Shown here: piece by piece, positions 1 through 5,439 of the stretch
Layout of the letters: the number at the start of each line of letters is the position of its first letter
Numbering within the stretch: the first letter of the stretch is position 1
Source of the DNA: a virus
IMG/VR virus record: IMGVR_UViG_3300042904_000302
Span: 1-22,127 of that record
Direction: 5' to 3' (one strand)
DNA: 22,127 nucleotides
Made by a program: the position numbers and the translations under genes
Notes under the pieces: generated by a model
The model's database searches: none
What the model saw: only the letters and a program-made list of their open reading frames with translations
Told to the model about the DNA's origin: nothing

Positions 1-27
1 CGGTCAAGCCCGGCGTCGGCGGAAGAA

Positions 28-258
28 TCATTCCCGGCCGATGTAGCGCACTTTCGCGCCGTGGAATTCGACGAACGCCGACGCGGCCGGCTTGGCGCTG
101 AATTTCAACCGTTGACCAGCGGCGTAAGCGGTCGTGATCGTCCTGGCTGGGGCGATTTCCCGTTTTTCCCCGTTGCTGGCGCTGACTGAGATCAACGCGC
201 CGACTTCGACGGAATGAGCGAAGGACGTGACGACTTCGACGATGTGCGCTTTTGCCAT
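28..258 (-). CDS. Small protein of unknown function (76 aa)
   Basis: I do not recognise the family. The frame stays open further upstream, but the ATG at 258 is chosen because GAAAGGA lies about 9 nt ahead of it, the same arrangement as at the neighbouring minus-strand starts. The protein begins MAKAHIVEVV and is rich in short beta-prone stretches with basic residues (RTITTAYAAGQRLKF, KVRYIGRE), so a small beta-barrel or SH3-like fold is possible but not shown. There are no cysteine pairs, membrane segments or signal peptide. It is the last gene of the minus-strand array visible in the window and follows one copy of the repeated leader motif at 281-298. Confidence 0.6.
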   Translation of the reverse strand: MAKAHIVEVVTSFAHSVEVGALISVSASNGEKREIAPARTITTAYAAGQRLKFSAKPAASAFVEFHGAKVRYIGRE

Positions 259-280
259 TGGGAATTTCCTTTCAAGTGAA

Positions 281-298
281 GAATCGGGACACAAGCCG
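281..298 (-). repeat. Repeated leader motif, copy 1
   Basis: Read on the minus strand this is CGGCTTGTGTCCCGATTC, 22 nt upstream of the start at 258. It follows a short hairpin (GGCGC, six-base loop, GCGCC). It matches the copies at 970-986, 1267-1283, 1679-1695 and 2746-2761. Promoter and post-transcriptional roles are both open. Confidence 0.6.
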
Positions 299-332
299 AC
301 TCGGCGCCTTTCAGCGCCAAGCCGGTGAAGTT

Positions 333-938
333 TCAATCGTCGGCGATTTCAACGTCCTCGGCCAAGTCGTCGGCGTCGAACCATTCGGCGGCGTCGCCGG
401 ACACTTTGACCAGTTTCAAGCCGGGCATGATTTCATCGTGGAGATGCTCGGCCAGCCATTCCGCGCCGACGAAGCCCCAGCAATTGTCAATTTGCTCGCC
501 GGTATGAGCATCTCGCAAGTCGTATCCGAAGACTTCGCCGGACACCCAGCGGTTGTATTCGTCAAGGCAGTTCTTCGCGTCCTTCCGGCGGTCCTCCGTC
601 GTCTTCGCGCCCATGTCGTCAGGCTTGTGATCCCACACCCACAAGCCGTCGGGCGAATCGAAGTCGGGCGAGAAGTCGAGGAACCATTCCTCGCCGCATG
701 AGTGGACGGTGAACGCCAAGCCGACTTGAAACTTGCGGCGCAGGCCGATCGAAGGAGGGAAGAAGTCGGAGCGGCCAGAACCTCCGTCGTCGAACCGATG
801 CAACGTCCATTGGCCGTCGTCGTTTTCAAGCGGATTTTCGGCGAACTGGTCGCGCATCAATTTCAAGGCGACTTGACGGGGCCAGGGCGAGCATCGGGAA
901 GAATCTAGGCGAACGTCGGGAATGAGAAGCGAAGACAT
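333..938 (-). CDS. Conserved phage-type protein of unknown function (201 aa)
   Basis: The start at 938 (MSSLLIPDVR) is set by GAAAGGACGTGACGCC before the ATG; the frame continues upstream without a ribosome site. The protein is rich in Trp, Asp and Gly, with segments such as CGEEWFLDFSPDFDSPDGLW and VWDHKPDDMGAKTTEDRRKD around the middle. The C-terminal part (CWGFVGAEWLAEHLHDEI, then an acidic tail) looks globular and soluble. This resembles conserved hypothetical proteins seen in many phage accessory regions, but I know of no assigned function. It is the largest gene of the minus-strand array. The very acidic C-terminus could be a protein-interaction tail or a DNA mimic; that is speculation. 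Confidence 0.75.
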   Translation of the reverse strand: MSSLLIPDVRLDSSRCSPWPRQVALKLMRDQFAENPLENDDGQWTLHRFDDGGSGRSDFFPPSIGLRRKFQVGLAFTVHSCGEEWFLDFSPDFDSPDGLWVWDHKPDDMGAKTTEDRRKDAKNCLDEYNRWVSGEVFGYDLRDAHTGEQIDNCWGFVGAEWLAEHLHDEIMPGLKLVKVSGDAAEWFDADDLAEDVEIADD

Positions 939-969
939 GGCGTCACGTCCTTTCAAGGAATGAGGCGGG

Positions 970-986
970 GAATCGAAACACAAGCC
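970..986 (-). repeat. Repeated leader motif, copy 2
   Basis: On the minus strand GGCTTGTGTTTCGATTC, 31 nt upstream of the start at 938. The core GCTTGTGTT-GATTC is shared with the other copies. Confidence 0.6.
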
Positions 987-1023
987 CAGCGCCAGGCGGT
1001 CAAGCCGGACGCGGGCGGGTCGA

Positions 1024-1239
1024 TCATTTCCATTCGGGAGCGTGAACGGTCCATGTCGTCGGTCGGAGGGCTTGAACGACTGGATCGATCGGAATGGCGA
1101 GCGTGTCCCAGAATCCTTCAGAGCCTTTGCAAACCGGGCAATCGCAACGGCCGGCGGATTTCTGGAGTTCGGGCGGCAGGCGGACATAAACGGCGCCGGC
1201 GGTTTGGTGGACGACGCGCAGATTTTGAAGCGAAGACAT
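1024..1239 (-). CDS. Small Cys-containing protein of unknown function (71 aa)
   Basis: The ATG at 1239 lies 9-10 nt after GAAAGGA. The protein MSSLQNLRVV... has a cysteine cluster, RCDCPVCKG (C32, C34, C37), of the kind that can bind a metal, then an amphipathic stretch and the ending TWTVHAPEWK. Only three cysteines are present, so a zinc site would need a histidine or a partner molecule. It resembles short conserved phage proteins with no known role. It sits between two copies of the leader motif in the minus-strand array. Confidence 0.7.
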   Translation of the reverse strand: MSSLQNLRVVHQTAGAVYVRLPPELQKSAGRCDCPVCKGSEGFWDTLAIPIDPVVQALRPTTWTVHAPEWK

Positions 1240-1266
1240 GGCGGCCGATCCTTTCGGTGAAGACTG

Positions 1267-1283
1267 GAATCAAACACAAGCCG
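1267..1283 (-). repeat. Repeated leader motif, copy 3
   Basis: On the minus strand CGGCTTGTGTTTGATTC, identical over 17 nt to the copy at 1679-1695 and 27 nt upstream of the start at 1239. A hairpin with stem GCGGAAT/ATTCCGC lies directly before it. Confidence 0.65.
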
Positions 1284-1318
1284 GCGGAATCCAATGAAGA
1301 ATTCCGCAGGCGAAGGAA

Positions 1319-1648
1319 TCAGCGGAAGAACGTGAAGCCGTCTTCGACTAGGCAATCGTCAACGGCTTGTTTCGCTTCGTTCCTTGAACGCGCCCGGACG
1401 AAGATCATTATCGGTTCTTCGTTCAAGGTGGAATCGGGCGAGAAGGCGCACCAGAGCGGCAAGGAATCGCGGCCCCCGCCCCAATAAGCGCCGCCGGAGT
1501 CGTAATCGCCGTCAATGAACCGCACGCGTTGAAGATGCAAGCGCTCCGCCGAGCCTTGAACTTGGTTCCGGCGGCCCATTGAAGCGCCGTAAGGCGAACT
1601 GGCGGAATGGCAAGGCCGTTTCAAGATGGAATTGATGTCAACGCGCAT
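1319..1648 (-). CDS. Conserved phage-type protein of unknown function (109 aa)
   Basis: Two starts are possible. A GTG at 1657 abuts the ribosome site, while the ATG at 1648 lies about 10 nt after GGAAGGA, the spacing used by all neighbours, so 1648 is chosen. The protein contains SPYGASMGRRN, a central RFIDGDYDSGGAYWGGG and a C-terminal FVRARSRNEAKQAVDD stretch. This combination recurs in small proteins of many unrelated phages; no function is known to me. The glycine- and tyrosine-rich middle suggests a compact alpha/beta fold with a helical C-terminus. Confidence 0.75.
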   Translation of the reverse strand: MRVDINSILKRPCHSASSPYGASMGRRNQVQGSAERLHLQRVRFIDGDYDSGGAYWGGGRDSLPLWCAFSPDSTLNEEPIMIFVRARSRNEAKQAVDDCLVEDGFTFFR

Positions 1649-1678
1649 AAGCCACACGTCCTTCCAATGAAGAAGCGG

Positions 1679-1695
1679 GAATCAAACACAAGCCG
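1679..1695 (-). repeat. Repeated leader motif, copy 4
   Basis: On the minus strand CGGCTTGTGTTTGATTC, 30 nt upstream of the start at 1648. It overlaps the 3' side of a hairpin whose stem is CCGCTTG/CAAGCGG. Confidence 0.65.
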
Positions 1696-1729
1696 CTTGA
1701 ACGCAATGAAGCGAAACAAGCGGAAAGGA

Positions 1730-1948
1730 TCAGCCGAAGTAGGAAAGGCCGCATTTTCGACAACAACCGGGAAAGGGCTTGTCGGAAGGGCGACGGTCGG
1801 CCGGAACGGGATCAGCCCAGCGCCGCTGGGCGGAAGTGAGGCAGGATTCGCAACGCCAACCGTTCGAGGGTTCGCCGGTGAAGACGAACAAGCGGATCAG
1901 CGGGAACGACATGACGCGGGCAGGGCGAAGCAAGGTGAAGAGTTTCAT
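1730..1948 (-). CDS. Small putative zinc-ribbon protein (72 aa)
   Basis: The ATG at 1948 follows GAAAGGACGGTTCGCCTT; the longer frame up to 1990 has no ribosome site. The protein MKLFTLLRPARV... carries WRCESC (C33, C36) and CCRKCG (C62, C63, C66), spaced as two CxxC knuckles of a zinc ribbon with a Pro/Arg-rich loop between them. The first 25 residues are hydrophobic and basic. Such proteins often bind nucleic acid or protein partners. The product is unnamed. Its leader contains a tandem 19-bp repeat (1991-2028) and a perfect palindrome (2069-2082), so it may be regulated differently from its neighbours. Confidence 0.6.
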   Translation of the reverse strand: MKLFTLLRPARVMSFPLIRLFVFTGEPSNGWRCESCLTSAQRRWADPVPADRRPSDKPFPGCCRKCGLSYFG

Positions 1949-1990
1949 AAGGCGAACCGTCCTTTCAGTGAAGATCGATCCTGAACTCAA

Positions 1991-2028
1991 GATCGGAGCG
2001 ACTGCCCAGGATCAGAGCGGCTGCCCAA
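1991..2028. repeat. Two tandem 19-bp direct repeats
   Basis: GATCGGAGCGACTGCCCAG (1991-2009) is followed directly by GATCAGAGCGGCTGCCCAA (2010-2028), with three differences. It lies in the gap upstream of the minus-strand start at 1948, where the neighbouring genes carry the common leader motif. It may be a paired protein-binding site. Confidence 0.6.
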
Positions 2029-2068
2029 GTGGAAGGTAACCCCTCCATTGTCGTCATTTCAAAATCTA

Positions 2069-2082
2069 GTTGCCTAGGCAAC
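2069..2082. promoter_or_regulatory. 14-bp perfect palindrome, candidate operator
   Basis: GTTGCCTAGGCAAC is a perfect palindrome with the TTGC-N4-GCAA form common among MarR-type operator sites. It lies in the gap between the minus-strand genes ending at 2124 and starting at 1948. Operator function is inferred. Confidence 0.45.
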
Positions 2083-2123
2083 CAATTCCGACCTGGCCGC
2101 TTTCGCGACGGGGTCGGCGGAGT

Positions 2124-2432
2124 TCAATCGTCTTCGTCTTCGTCGGGGTATTCTTCATCCAACGCTTCAATGGCTTCCGCTTCCGTGTCGTAAACCGCCC
2201 AGGACGTGCAATCCATGTATCCGGGGGCCGACAAGCGAGCGCCCCAGCCCTTGACGAGCTTCACCGATTCGATTTCCGTCCCTTCGATGAACGGCGTCAA
2301 CGAATCGTCCATCGGTTGACCATCTTCGATTTCCACATGCCCGACGACATCGGCCGGAATGAACTCCGTGCCGTTGTTCGTCTCGATTTCGTACCACTCG
2401 CCGAACTCGACTTGTTTTTCCATGAACGCCAT
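2124..2432 (-). CDS. Acidic phage-type protein of unknown function (102 aa)
   Basis: The frame opens at 2465, but the ATG at 2432 (MAFMEKQVEF) is preceded at 10 nt by GAAAGG, so it is chosen. The protein has VEFGEWYEIETNNGTEFIPAD near the N-terminus, GARLSAPGYMDCTSWAVYDT in the second half, and a run of Asp/Glu at the end. This pattern recurs among hypothetical proteins of phages infecting alphaproteobacteria and others. No function is known to me. The strongly acidic tail is notable. Its leader contains two perfect hairpins (2464-2482 and 2485-2505). Confidence 0.75.
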   Translation of the reverse strand: MAFMEKQVEFGEWYEIETNNGTEFIPADVVGHVEIEDGQPMDDSLTPFIEGTEIESVKLVKGWGARLSAPGYMDCTSWAVYDTEAEAIEALDEEYPDEDEDD

Positions 2433-2463
2433 TCCGCACCAACCTTTCGGGTAAAGAAATTCC

Positions 2464-2548
2464 ATCGGCGACGTTCGCCGATTTACCCCTTTTAAAAAAA
2501 GGGGTTGTTTTGAAGGCCGATTTCCGCCCGTCCAGGGCGAAGATCGGC
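2464..2548. promoter_or_regulatory. Three consecutive perfect hairpins between two minus-strand genes
   Basis: Hairpin one is ATCGGCGA/TCGCCGAT with a 3-nt loop (2464-2482). Hairpin two is ACCCCTTTT/AAAAGGGGT with a 3-nt loop (2485-2505). Hairpin three has outer stem GCCGAT/ATCGGC and inner stem CGCCC/GGGCG separated by a symmetric 3+3 internal loop (2516-2548). Hairpin three lies just after the minus-strand gene that ends at 2556 and may act as its terminator or RNA-stabilising 3' end. The others lie in the leader of the gene starting at 2432. Confidence 0.6.
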
Positions 2549-2555
2549 GATTGGA

Positions 2556-2720
2556 TCATTTTTTGAAGTATCGGCGAAACAGCACGACTCGCTCCTTTCG
2601 ATCGTCCATGTCGTCGATGTCGAATTCCATCGATCCATTCGTCCGCAAGTCGTCGGCCGTGACCGGTTTGGACTTGTCTTGAACTTGATTCAATCGGTCG
2701 ATCAATTCTTGAACCGACAT
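2556..2720 (-). CDS. Small acidic protein of unknown function (54 aa)
   Basis: The ATG at 2720 follows GAAAGGACGTGCGGA at the standard spacing, and the frame runs 54 codons to TGA at 2556. The protein starts MSVQELIDRLNQVQDKSKPV, followed by an acidic centre (EFDIDDMDDRKE) and a basic, aromatic end (RRYFKK). The first half is predicted to be an amphipathic helix. It is unrecognised. Support comes from the strong ribosome site, the position in the array and the leader motif at 2746-2761. Confidence 0.65.
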   Translation of the reverse strand: MSVQELIDRLNQVQDKSKPVTADDLRTNGSMEFDIDDMDDRKERVVLFRRYFKK

Positions 2721-2745
2721 TCCGCACGTCCTTTCGCTTGAACTC

Positions 2746-2761
2746 GAATCGAAACAAGCCG
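2746..2761 (-). repeat. Repeated leader motif, copy 5
   Basis: On the minus strand CGGCTTGTTTCGATTC, 25 nt upstream of the start at 2720. It follows a hairpin with stem GCCGAT/ATCGGC. Confidence 0.55.
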
Positions 2762-2796
2762 CTCAGCCGATTTTCATCGGCCGAATGGCGAAGCGG

Positions 2797-3024
2797 TCAA
2801 TCCGCAGGTTGTCGCATGTCGATCGACCGAACGCGATCGGACAGCACGCGGAACGTCGGCGAGTCGTAAGACGGATATTCCGCTCCGTCGGCTTTTCCGC
2901 GCACTTCGCCGAACGCCGCGCCTTGCCTGACCACTTCACGTTCCATCGCCTTGACGGCTTGGCGAAGATTCCGCGTCAACGCCCATCTCGACCCGACGAA
3001 CACTCCATAGATTTTCCGTTCCAT
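2797..3024 (-). CDS. Small phage-type protein of unknown function (75 aa)
   Basis: The ATG at 3024 (MERKIYGVFVGSRWALTRNL) follows GGAAAGGA at 10 nt, whereas the longer frame from 3114 has no site. The N-terminus looks like a beta-strand followed by an amphipathic helix (RQAVKAMEREVVRQG). The second half contains EYPSYDSPTFRVLSD. Related short proteins with YGVF-G-RW and YPS-DSPTF motifs are familiar from phage accessory regions without a known role. A hairpin with stem CCGCTTG/CAAGCGG precedes it. Confidence 0.7.
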   Translation of the reverse strand: MERKIYGVFVGSRWALTRNLRQAVKAMEREVVRQGAAFGEVRGKADGAEYPSYDSPTFRVLSDRVRSIDMRQPAD

Positions 3025-3126
3025 CGCCTCATGTCCTTTCCATTGCAAATATCCGATCAATTTCCGCTTGCCATTCAAGCGGATGGAATCCGCCCGGCCG
3101 CCGTCAGGCGACAAGGCGAAGATGGG

Positions 3127-3315
3127 TTATTTCCGATACGCGATTTTCGCCCGCTTGCGATAGTAAGTTGTCGCTTGTGGGTGTTTGTTCCACGACGGTT
3201 CAAACCCGCCCCGATTCAACCAGTCGTTCAAGTCGTCGCATCGTTCGGCGGCCGTTTCCTTGTCGCCCTCGATCAAAGCTGATTCGATTTCCATCAACGT
3301 GGCGTTCGGGTCCAT
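3127..3315 (-). CDS. Small helical phage-type protein (62 aa)
   Basis: The ATG at 3315 follows AAAGGACGGTGCGGA. The protein starts MDPNATLMEIESALIEGDKE, continues with a second helix (AAERCDDLNDWLNRGGFEPS) and has a basic C-terminus (YYRKRAKIAYRK). This small two-helix domain with a DWL-RGGF-P signature is very widespread in phages and some bacterial genomes as a hypothetical protein; its function is unknown. The leader contains a strong hairpin GCCTCGCG/CGCGAGGC. Confidence 0.75.
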   Translation of the reverse strand: MDPNATLMEIESALIEGDKETAAERCDDLNDWLNRGGFEPSWNKHPQATTYYRKRAKIAYRK

Positions 3316-3411
3316 TCCGCACCGTCCTTTGCAAGCGAACAATCAAATATGCCTCGCGACACGCGAGGCGAATTCCGATCGACCCGCTTTCGCGAGTCGG
3401 CCGGAGACGTT

Positions 3412-3552
3412 TCATTCAATGTGGAAGGTGCGGCGGCCCCACCGTCGCCGAGCGATCTGCAACACCTCCTGTCGGTCGTCGGCGTCGATCCGGCCTAAGA
3501 ATCCGACCGTTCCATCGTTGTCCAGCACCATGTAGACCGCGAAGCTCCGCAT
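3412..3552 (-). CDS. First gene of the minus-strand array, unknown (46 aa)
   Basis: The ATG at 3552 is preceded at 10 nt by GAAAGG, which lies in the loop of a small hairpin (CGAGC/GCTCG, 3561-3575). The protein MRSFAVYMVLDNDGTVGFLG reads as a beta-hairpin followed by a basic helix (DDRQEVLQIARRRWGRRTF). It is unrecognised. As the first gene after the minus-strand promoter it would be among the earliest products of this transcript. Placing the ribosome site in a hairpin loop could moderate its translation. Confidence 0.65.
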   Translation of the reverse strand: MRSFAVYMVLDNDGTVGFLGRIDADDRQEVLQIARRRWGRRTFHIE

Positions 3553-3767
3553 GACAGCACCGAGCCTTTCGCTCGAAACTCGTTTCAAACCATTCCGCCG
3601 GCTGGGTGCGACACCAGCTTACGCTTTCGGCGGTTTGCTGGACGTTGAAGGATGCTGCGTTCCGCAGGTCGCTCTACGCTCAACGTCCTATCCACTTGTC
3701 AAAGACCCGATCGGCTTCGCCTCACACTGGCTTGGCCGACCCACTGTCGTCTCGGCTTTCGCTTCGA
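3553..3767 (-). promoter_or_regulatory. Structured 5' leader of the minus-strand array
   Basis: This stretch of about 215 nt lies between the predicted minus-strand promoter and the first start codon. It holds no credible gene but strong pairing potential. There is a 9-bp perfect stem GGACGTTGA/TCAACGTCC (3640-3648 with 3680-3688) enclosing a CTGCG-3 nt-CGCAG hairpin (3655-3667). Further potential stems are TCGGC/GCCGA, CCAGC/GCTGG and the ribosome-site hairpin at 3561-3575. It could be a structured leader, a riboswitch-like element or a separate small RNA. It does not match a class I can name. Confidence 0.45.
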
Positions 3768-3774
3768 CACCCGT

Positions 3775-3802
3775 ATTTTATCGTCCGTCCACTCCATTGC
3801 AA
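3775..3802 (-). promoter_or_regulatory. Predicted sigma70-type promoter for the minus-strand array
   Basis: On the minus strand TTGCAA, a 16-nt spacer, then TAAAAT. It lies in an AT-rich stretch in the only sizeable gap upstream of the ten co-directional minus-strand genes. Transcription would start near 3767. Confidence 0.55.
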
Positions 3803-3906
3803 GCATAAAATCAATTTATTTTCTATCTTTTTCTTCGCCTCGATTGCAAACTACGATCAATTAAACGTTTGCGTCGATGGTCGATTTTTGGAATTTTCTT
3901 TTCGCG

Positions 3907-3939
3907 TCCTGGTCCTGGTCCTGGTCCTGGTCCTGGTCC
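3907..3939. repeat. Tandem TCCTGG hexamer array (5.5 units)
   Basis: Five and a half perfect copies of TCCTGG, which read CCAGGA on the other strand. Each unit contains a CCTGG (CCWGG, Dcm-type) site. The array lies in the divergent intergenic region between the two predicted promoters. Confidence 0.9.
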
Positions 3940-3970
3940 GCCGACGTTTGAAATTCTTTTGATTATTTAC

Positions 3971-3998
3971 TTGCAATCGTCCAATGCGAGGTTATGAT
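3971..3998 (+). promoter_or_regulatory. Predicted promoter facing right
   Basis: TTGCAA, a 16-nt spacer, then TATGAT, about 40 nt upstream of the ATG at 4038. It has the same -35 hexamer and spacer length as the minus-strand promoter at 3775-3802, so the two form a divergent pair. Confidence 0.55.
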
Positions 3999-4037
3999 CC
4001 GCTCAGTTCGATGACACTCACTGAAAGGTGGTTCGCA

Positions 4038-4322
4038 ATGTACTCTTCGCTCGCCCAGCCGGCCAAGATCAGCCGACCCTACTCGTCCGACCTGTATCAG
4101 CCGCTATGGACGAACGCCGACATCGAGCGCAAGGCGCTTGAACTGACGCGCCAAGACGGGATGAGGGAGGAGCGCAATGGCGTACGCTCGCTTGCCTGTT
4201 GCATGCGTGACGACGCCACGGCGTACGTCAGGGCATGGCGCATCGGCTGGGCGCAGTCACGCCGTCAACGCAAGGCGGGCCAGGGCCAGGGCCAGGGCCA
4301 GGGCCAGGGCCAGGACGGATGA
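4038..4322 (+). CDS. Small basic protein with a Gly-Gln repeat tail (94 aa)
   Basis: The ATG at 4038 follows GAAAGGTGGTTCGCA, like the starts in the minus-strand array; the longer frame from 3984 lacks a site. The protein begins MYSSLAQPAKISRPY, then a helical region (NADIERKALELTRQDGMREE), a cysteine pair (ACC), a basic stretch (SRRQRKA) and six Gly-Gln dipeptides before DG. The tail is encoded by the GGCCAG array at 4278-4313, so its length may vary between relatives. No family is recognised. The basic C-terminus would suit nucleic-acid binding. It is transcribed by itself, away from both neighbouring gene groups. Confidence 0.55.
   Translation: MYSSLAQPAKISRPYSSDLYQPLWTNADIERKALELTRQDGMREERNGVRSLACCMRDDATAYVRAWRIGWAQSRRQRKAGQGQGQGQGQGQDG
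4278..4313. repeat. Tandem GGCCAG hexamer array (6 units)
   Basis: Six perfect copies encode Gly-Gln repeats at the end of the gene 4038-4322. Read in register it is (CCAGGG)n, one base per unit from the (CCAGGA)n array at 3907-3939, and in the opposite orientation. Confidence 0.9.
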
Positions 4323-4354
4323 CTGGCCGATCGGCGGCCAGCGCAATCGGGCGC

Positions 4355-4389
4355 TGGCCTGTGGCCTGTGGCCTGTGGCCTGTGGCCTG
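4355..4389. repeat. Tandem TGGCCTG heptamer array (5 units)
   Basis: Five perfect copies of TGGCCTG, the first overlapping the 3' arm of the hairpin at 4336-4359. The 7-bp unit breaks reading frame, so it is non-coding. It is the third short tandem array within 480 bp. Confidence 0.9.
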
Positions 4390-4576
4390 GCGCATCTCAT
4401 TACTCGCGACATTCACCTAACATGCGAGGCGGACGCTCGGCGACCCTGGCGGACGGGAAAGGGGGGGCCGCCCCCATGCCAGAGCGACAACTGAACTTGG
4501 GAGCGATTTGGCAAAGGTTTTGTCGGCGAGTCCAAAAGGGGTTTCAAAGGAAAAGGGAAATCCATTTCAAATAGTC

Positions 4577-4605
4577 TTGCGGTTTTTTCCTTCCCGACGT
4601 ATCAT
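4577..4605 (+). promoter_or_regulatory. Predicted promoter of the 4633-7320 operon
   Basis: TTGCGG, a 17-nt spacer, then TATCAT, 27 nt upstream of the ATG at 4633. It matches the TTGC type of -35 seen at other predicted promoters in the window. Confidence 0.6.
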
Positions 4606-4632
4606 CCACGCCGCCCAAGGAAAGGATTTGAA

Positions 4633-4977
4633 ATGAAAAAGACGATTCAAGCGAACTTCATGGTTTCTTCCGACATCGCCGATCGCGACCCTCACATGAT
4701 GAAGATGAGGCTCGATGACGCCAAGACCCAGGTGTTCATCCGCTTGATGGACAAGATCGATGAGGACAAACCGACCATCGTCGTCTTGAGGCGTGAAACC
4801 CATCCGGTGTGCGGTTCCATGCTTCCACCGGACTCCATTCCTTTCACGGAACACCGCCTGACCATCGAGTACGAGGAGATCGACCCGCCCGCTCCCCACG
4901 CCACGGAGTTTCACCAACATCAATTCAAACTGTCCCTTTCCCGATCCATCCTGTCCTTCTTCGGAATCAAGGTCTGA
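4633..4977 (+). CDS. Unknown protein, first gene of the rightward operon (114 aa)
   Basis: The ATG at 4633 follows GGAAAGGATTTGAA, the strongest ribosome site pattern in this phage. The protein MKKTIQANFMVSSDIADRDP is soluble, with strand-like segments (QVFIRLMDKI, KPTIVVLRRE, RLTIEYEEID) and a His-rich stretch near PHATEFHQHQF. No catalytic motif or family was recognised. The alternation of strands and helices suggests a small alpha/beta domain. It is followed after one base by a membrane protein gene. Confidence 0.75.
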   Translation: MKKTIQANFMVSSDIADRDPHMMKMRLDDAKTQVFIRLMDKIDEDKPTIVVLRRETHPVCGSMLPPDSIPFTEHRLTIEYEEIDPPAPHATEFHQHQFKLSLSRSILSFFGIKV

Positions 4978-4978
4978 A

Positions 4979-5143
4979 ATGAACACCCTTTGCTGGATCG
5001 TCTCGTTGACTTTCGCCATCATGGCCTTCGTCTTCGCCCTTCCTCTCTCCTCCGAGCGGGGCCGGCAGGACGACTTGGCCTTCTCGGCGGTCATGGCCTT
5101 GCTTTCGATCGCCTTCTCGCTGATGTCCCTTTCATGGAAATGA
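4979..5143 (+). CDS. Mini membrane protein, two predicted TM helices (54 aa)
   Basis: The ATG at 4979 lies one base after the previous stop codon (TGAAATGA), so translation is probably coupled. The protein MNTLCWIVSLTFAIMAFVFA has a hydrophobic helix at about residues 4-22, a charged loop (SSERGRQDD) and a second hydrophobic helix at about 33-51. No family is recognised. It is one of several tiny membrane proteins scattered through the early-type operons, a pattern suggestive of roles at the host envelope (superinfection exclusion, or modulation of membrane proteins); that is inference. Confidence 0.7.
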   Translation: MNTLCWIVSLTFAIMAFVFALPLSSERGRQDDLAFSAVMALLSIAFSLMSLSWK

Positions 5144-5149
5144 TTTGAA

Positions 5150-5401
5150 ATGAAAAACGTCATGTCTCAGACGGAATTCCTGTCCGACGAGGCCGCGAAA
5201 CGGATGGATATCGTCCAGATGGCCGCCTTCATGGCCCGTCTGCGATCCAGCTTGTTCCAGACGGCCGGGTTTTACGTTCCGGGTCCGTCCAACCGCGTGA
5301 TCCTGAACTTCCGTGAGGAATGTGAACGGGTCGTCTTGGAGGGCAATCCCGGCCTTCGCGTCCGCATGATCCTCGAAATCGAATCCATTACTCTCTTTTG
5401 A
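5150..5401 (+). CDS. Small soluble protein of unknown function (83 aa)
   Basis: The ATG at 5150 follows GGAAATGATTTGAA, the operon's standard leader. An alternative in-frame ATG at 5162 is possible. The protein contains AAKRMDIVQMAAFMARLRSS, an amphipathic helical segment, then GFYVPGPSNRVILNFREEC and a strand-rich end. No family is recognised. It is coupled to the upstream membrane gene (6-bp gap) and sits directly before the NUMOD-like/ArsR-like group. Confidence 0.7.
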   Translation: MKNVMSQTEFLSDEAAKRMDIVQMAAFMARLRSSLFQTAGFYVPGPSNRVILNFREECERVVLEGNPGLRVRMILEIESITLF

Positions 5402-5439
5402 CCGCCCGTAATGGAAATTTGAAACGAAAAGGACGAAAC

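Larger units (their letters stand above)
4323..4632. other. 310-bp gene-free interval with hairpins, a tandem array and a promoter
   Basis: No convincing gene was found. The interval holds a 9-bp perfect hairpin GGCCAGCGC/GCGCTGGCC (4336-4359), the heptamer array at 4355-4389, a G7 run that can pair with the following C5 (4461-4475) and a promoter at 4577-4605. A 32-codon frame starting at ATG 4476 was not accepted. Confidence 0.7.

Noticed and set aside
939-1355. N-terminal extension of the 201-residue minus-strand protein
   Set aside because: It overlaps another minus-strand gene (1024-1239) in a different frame and lacks a ribosome site; the internal ATG at 938 has GAAAGGA.
3606-3962. Plus-strand frame of 118 codons across the divergent region
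   Set aside because: It spans the promoter-like AT-rich stretch and the TCCTGG array, has no ribosome site and is of very uneven composition.
3907-4389. CRISPR array
   Set aside because: The repeats are contiguous 6-7-bp units with no spacers, and no cas gene is visible.
4476-4574. Possible 32-codon plus-strand gene
   Set aside because: Its start lies at the edge of a G/C hairpin, it is very short and highly basic, and there is no coding support or coupling to neighbours.
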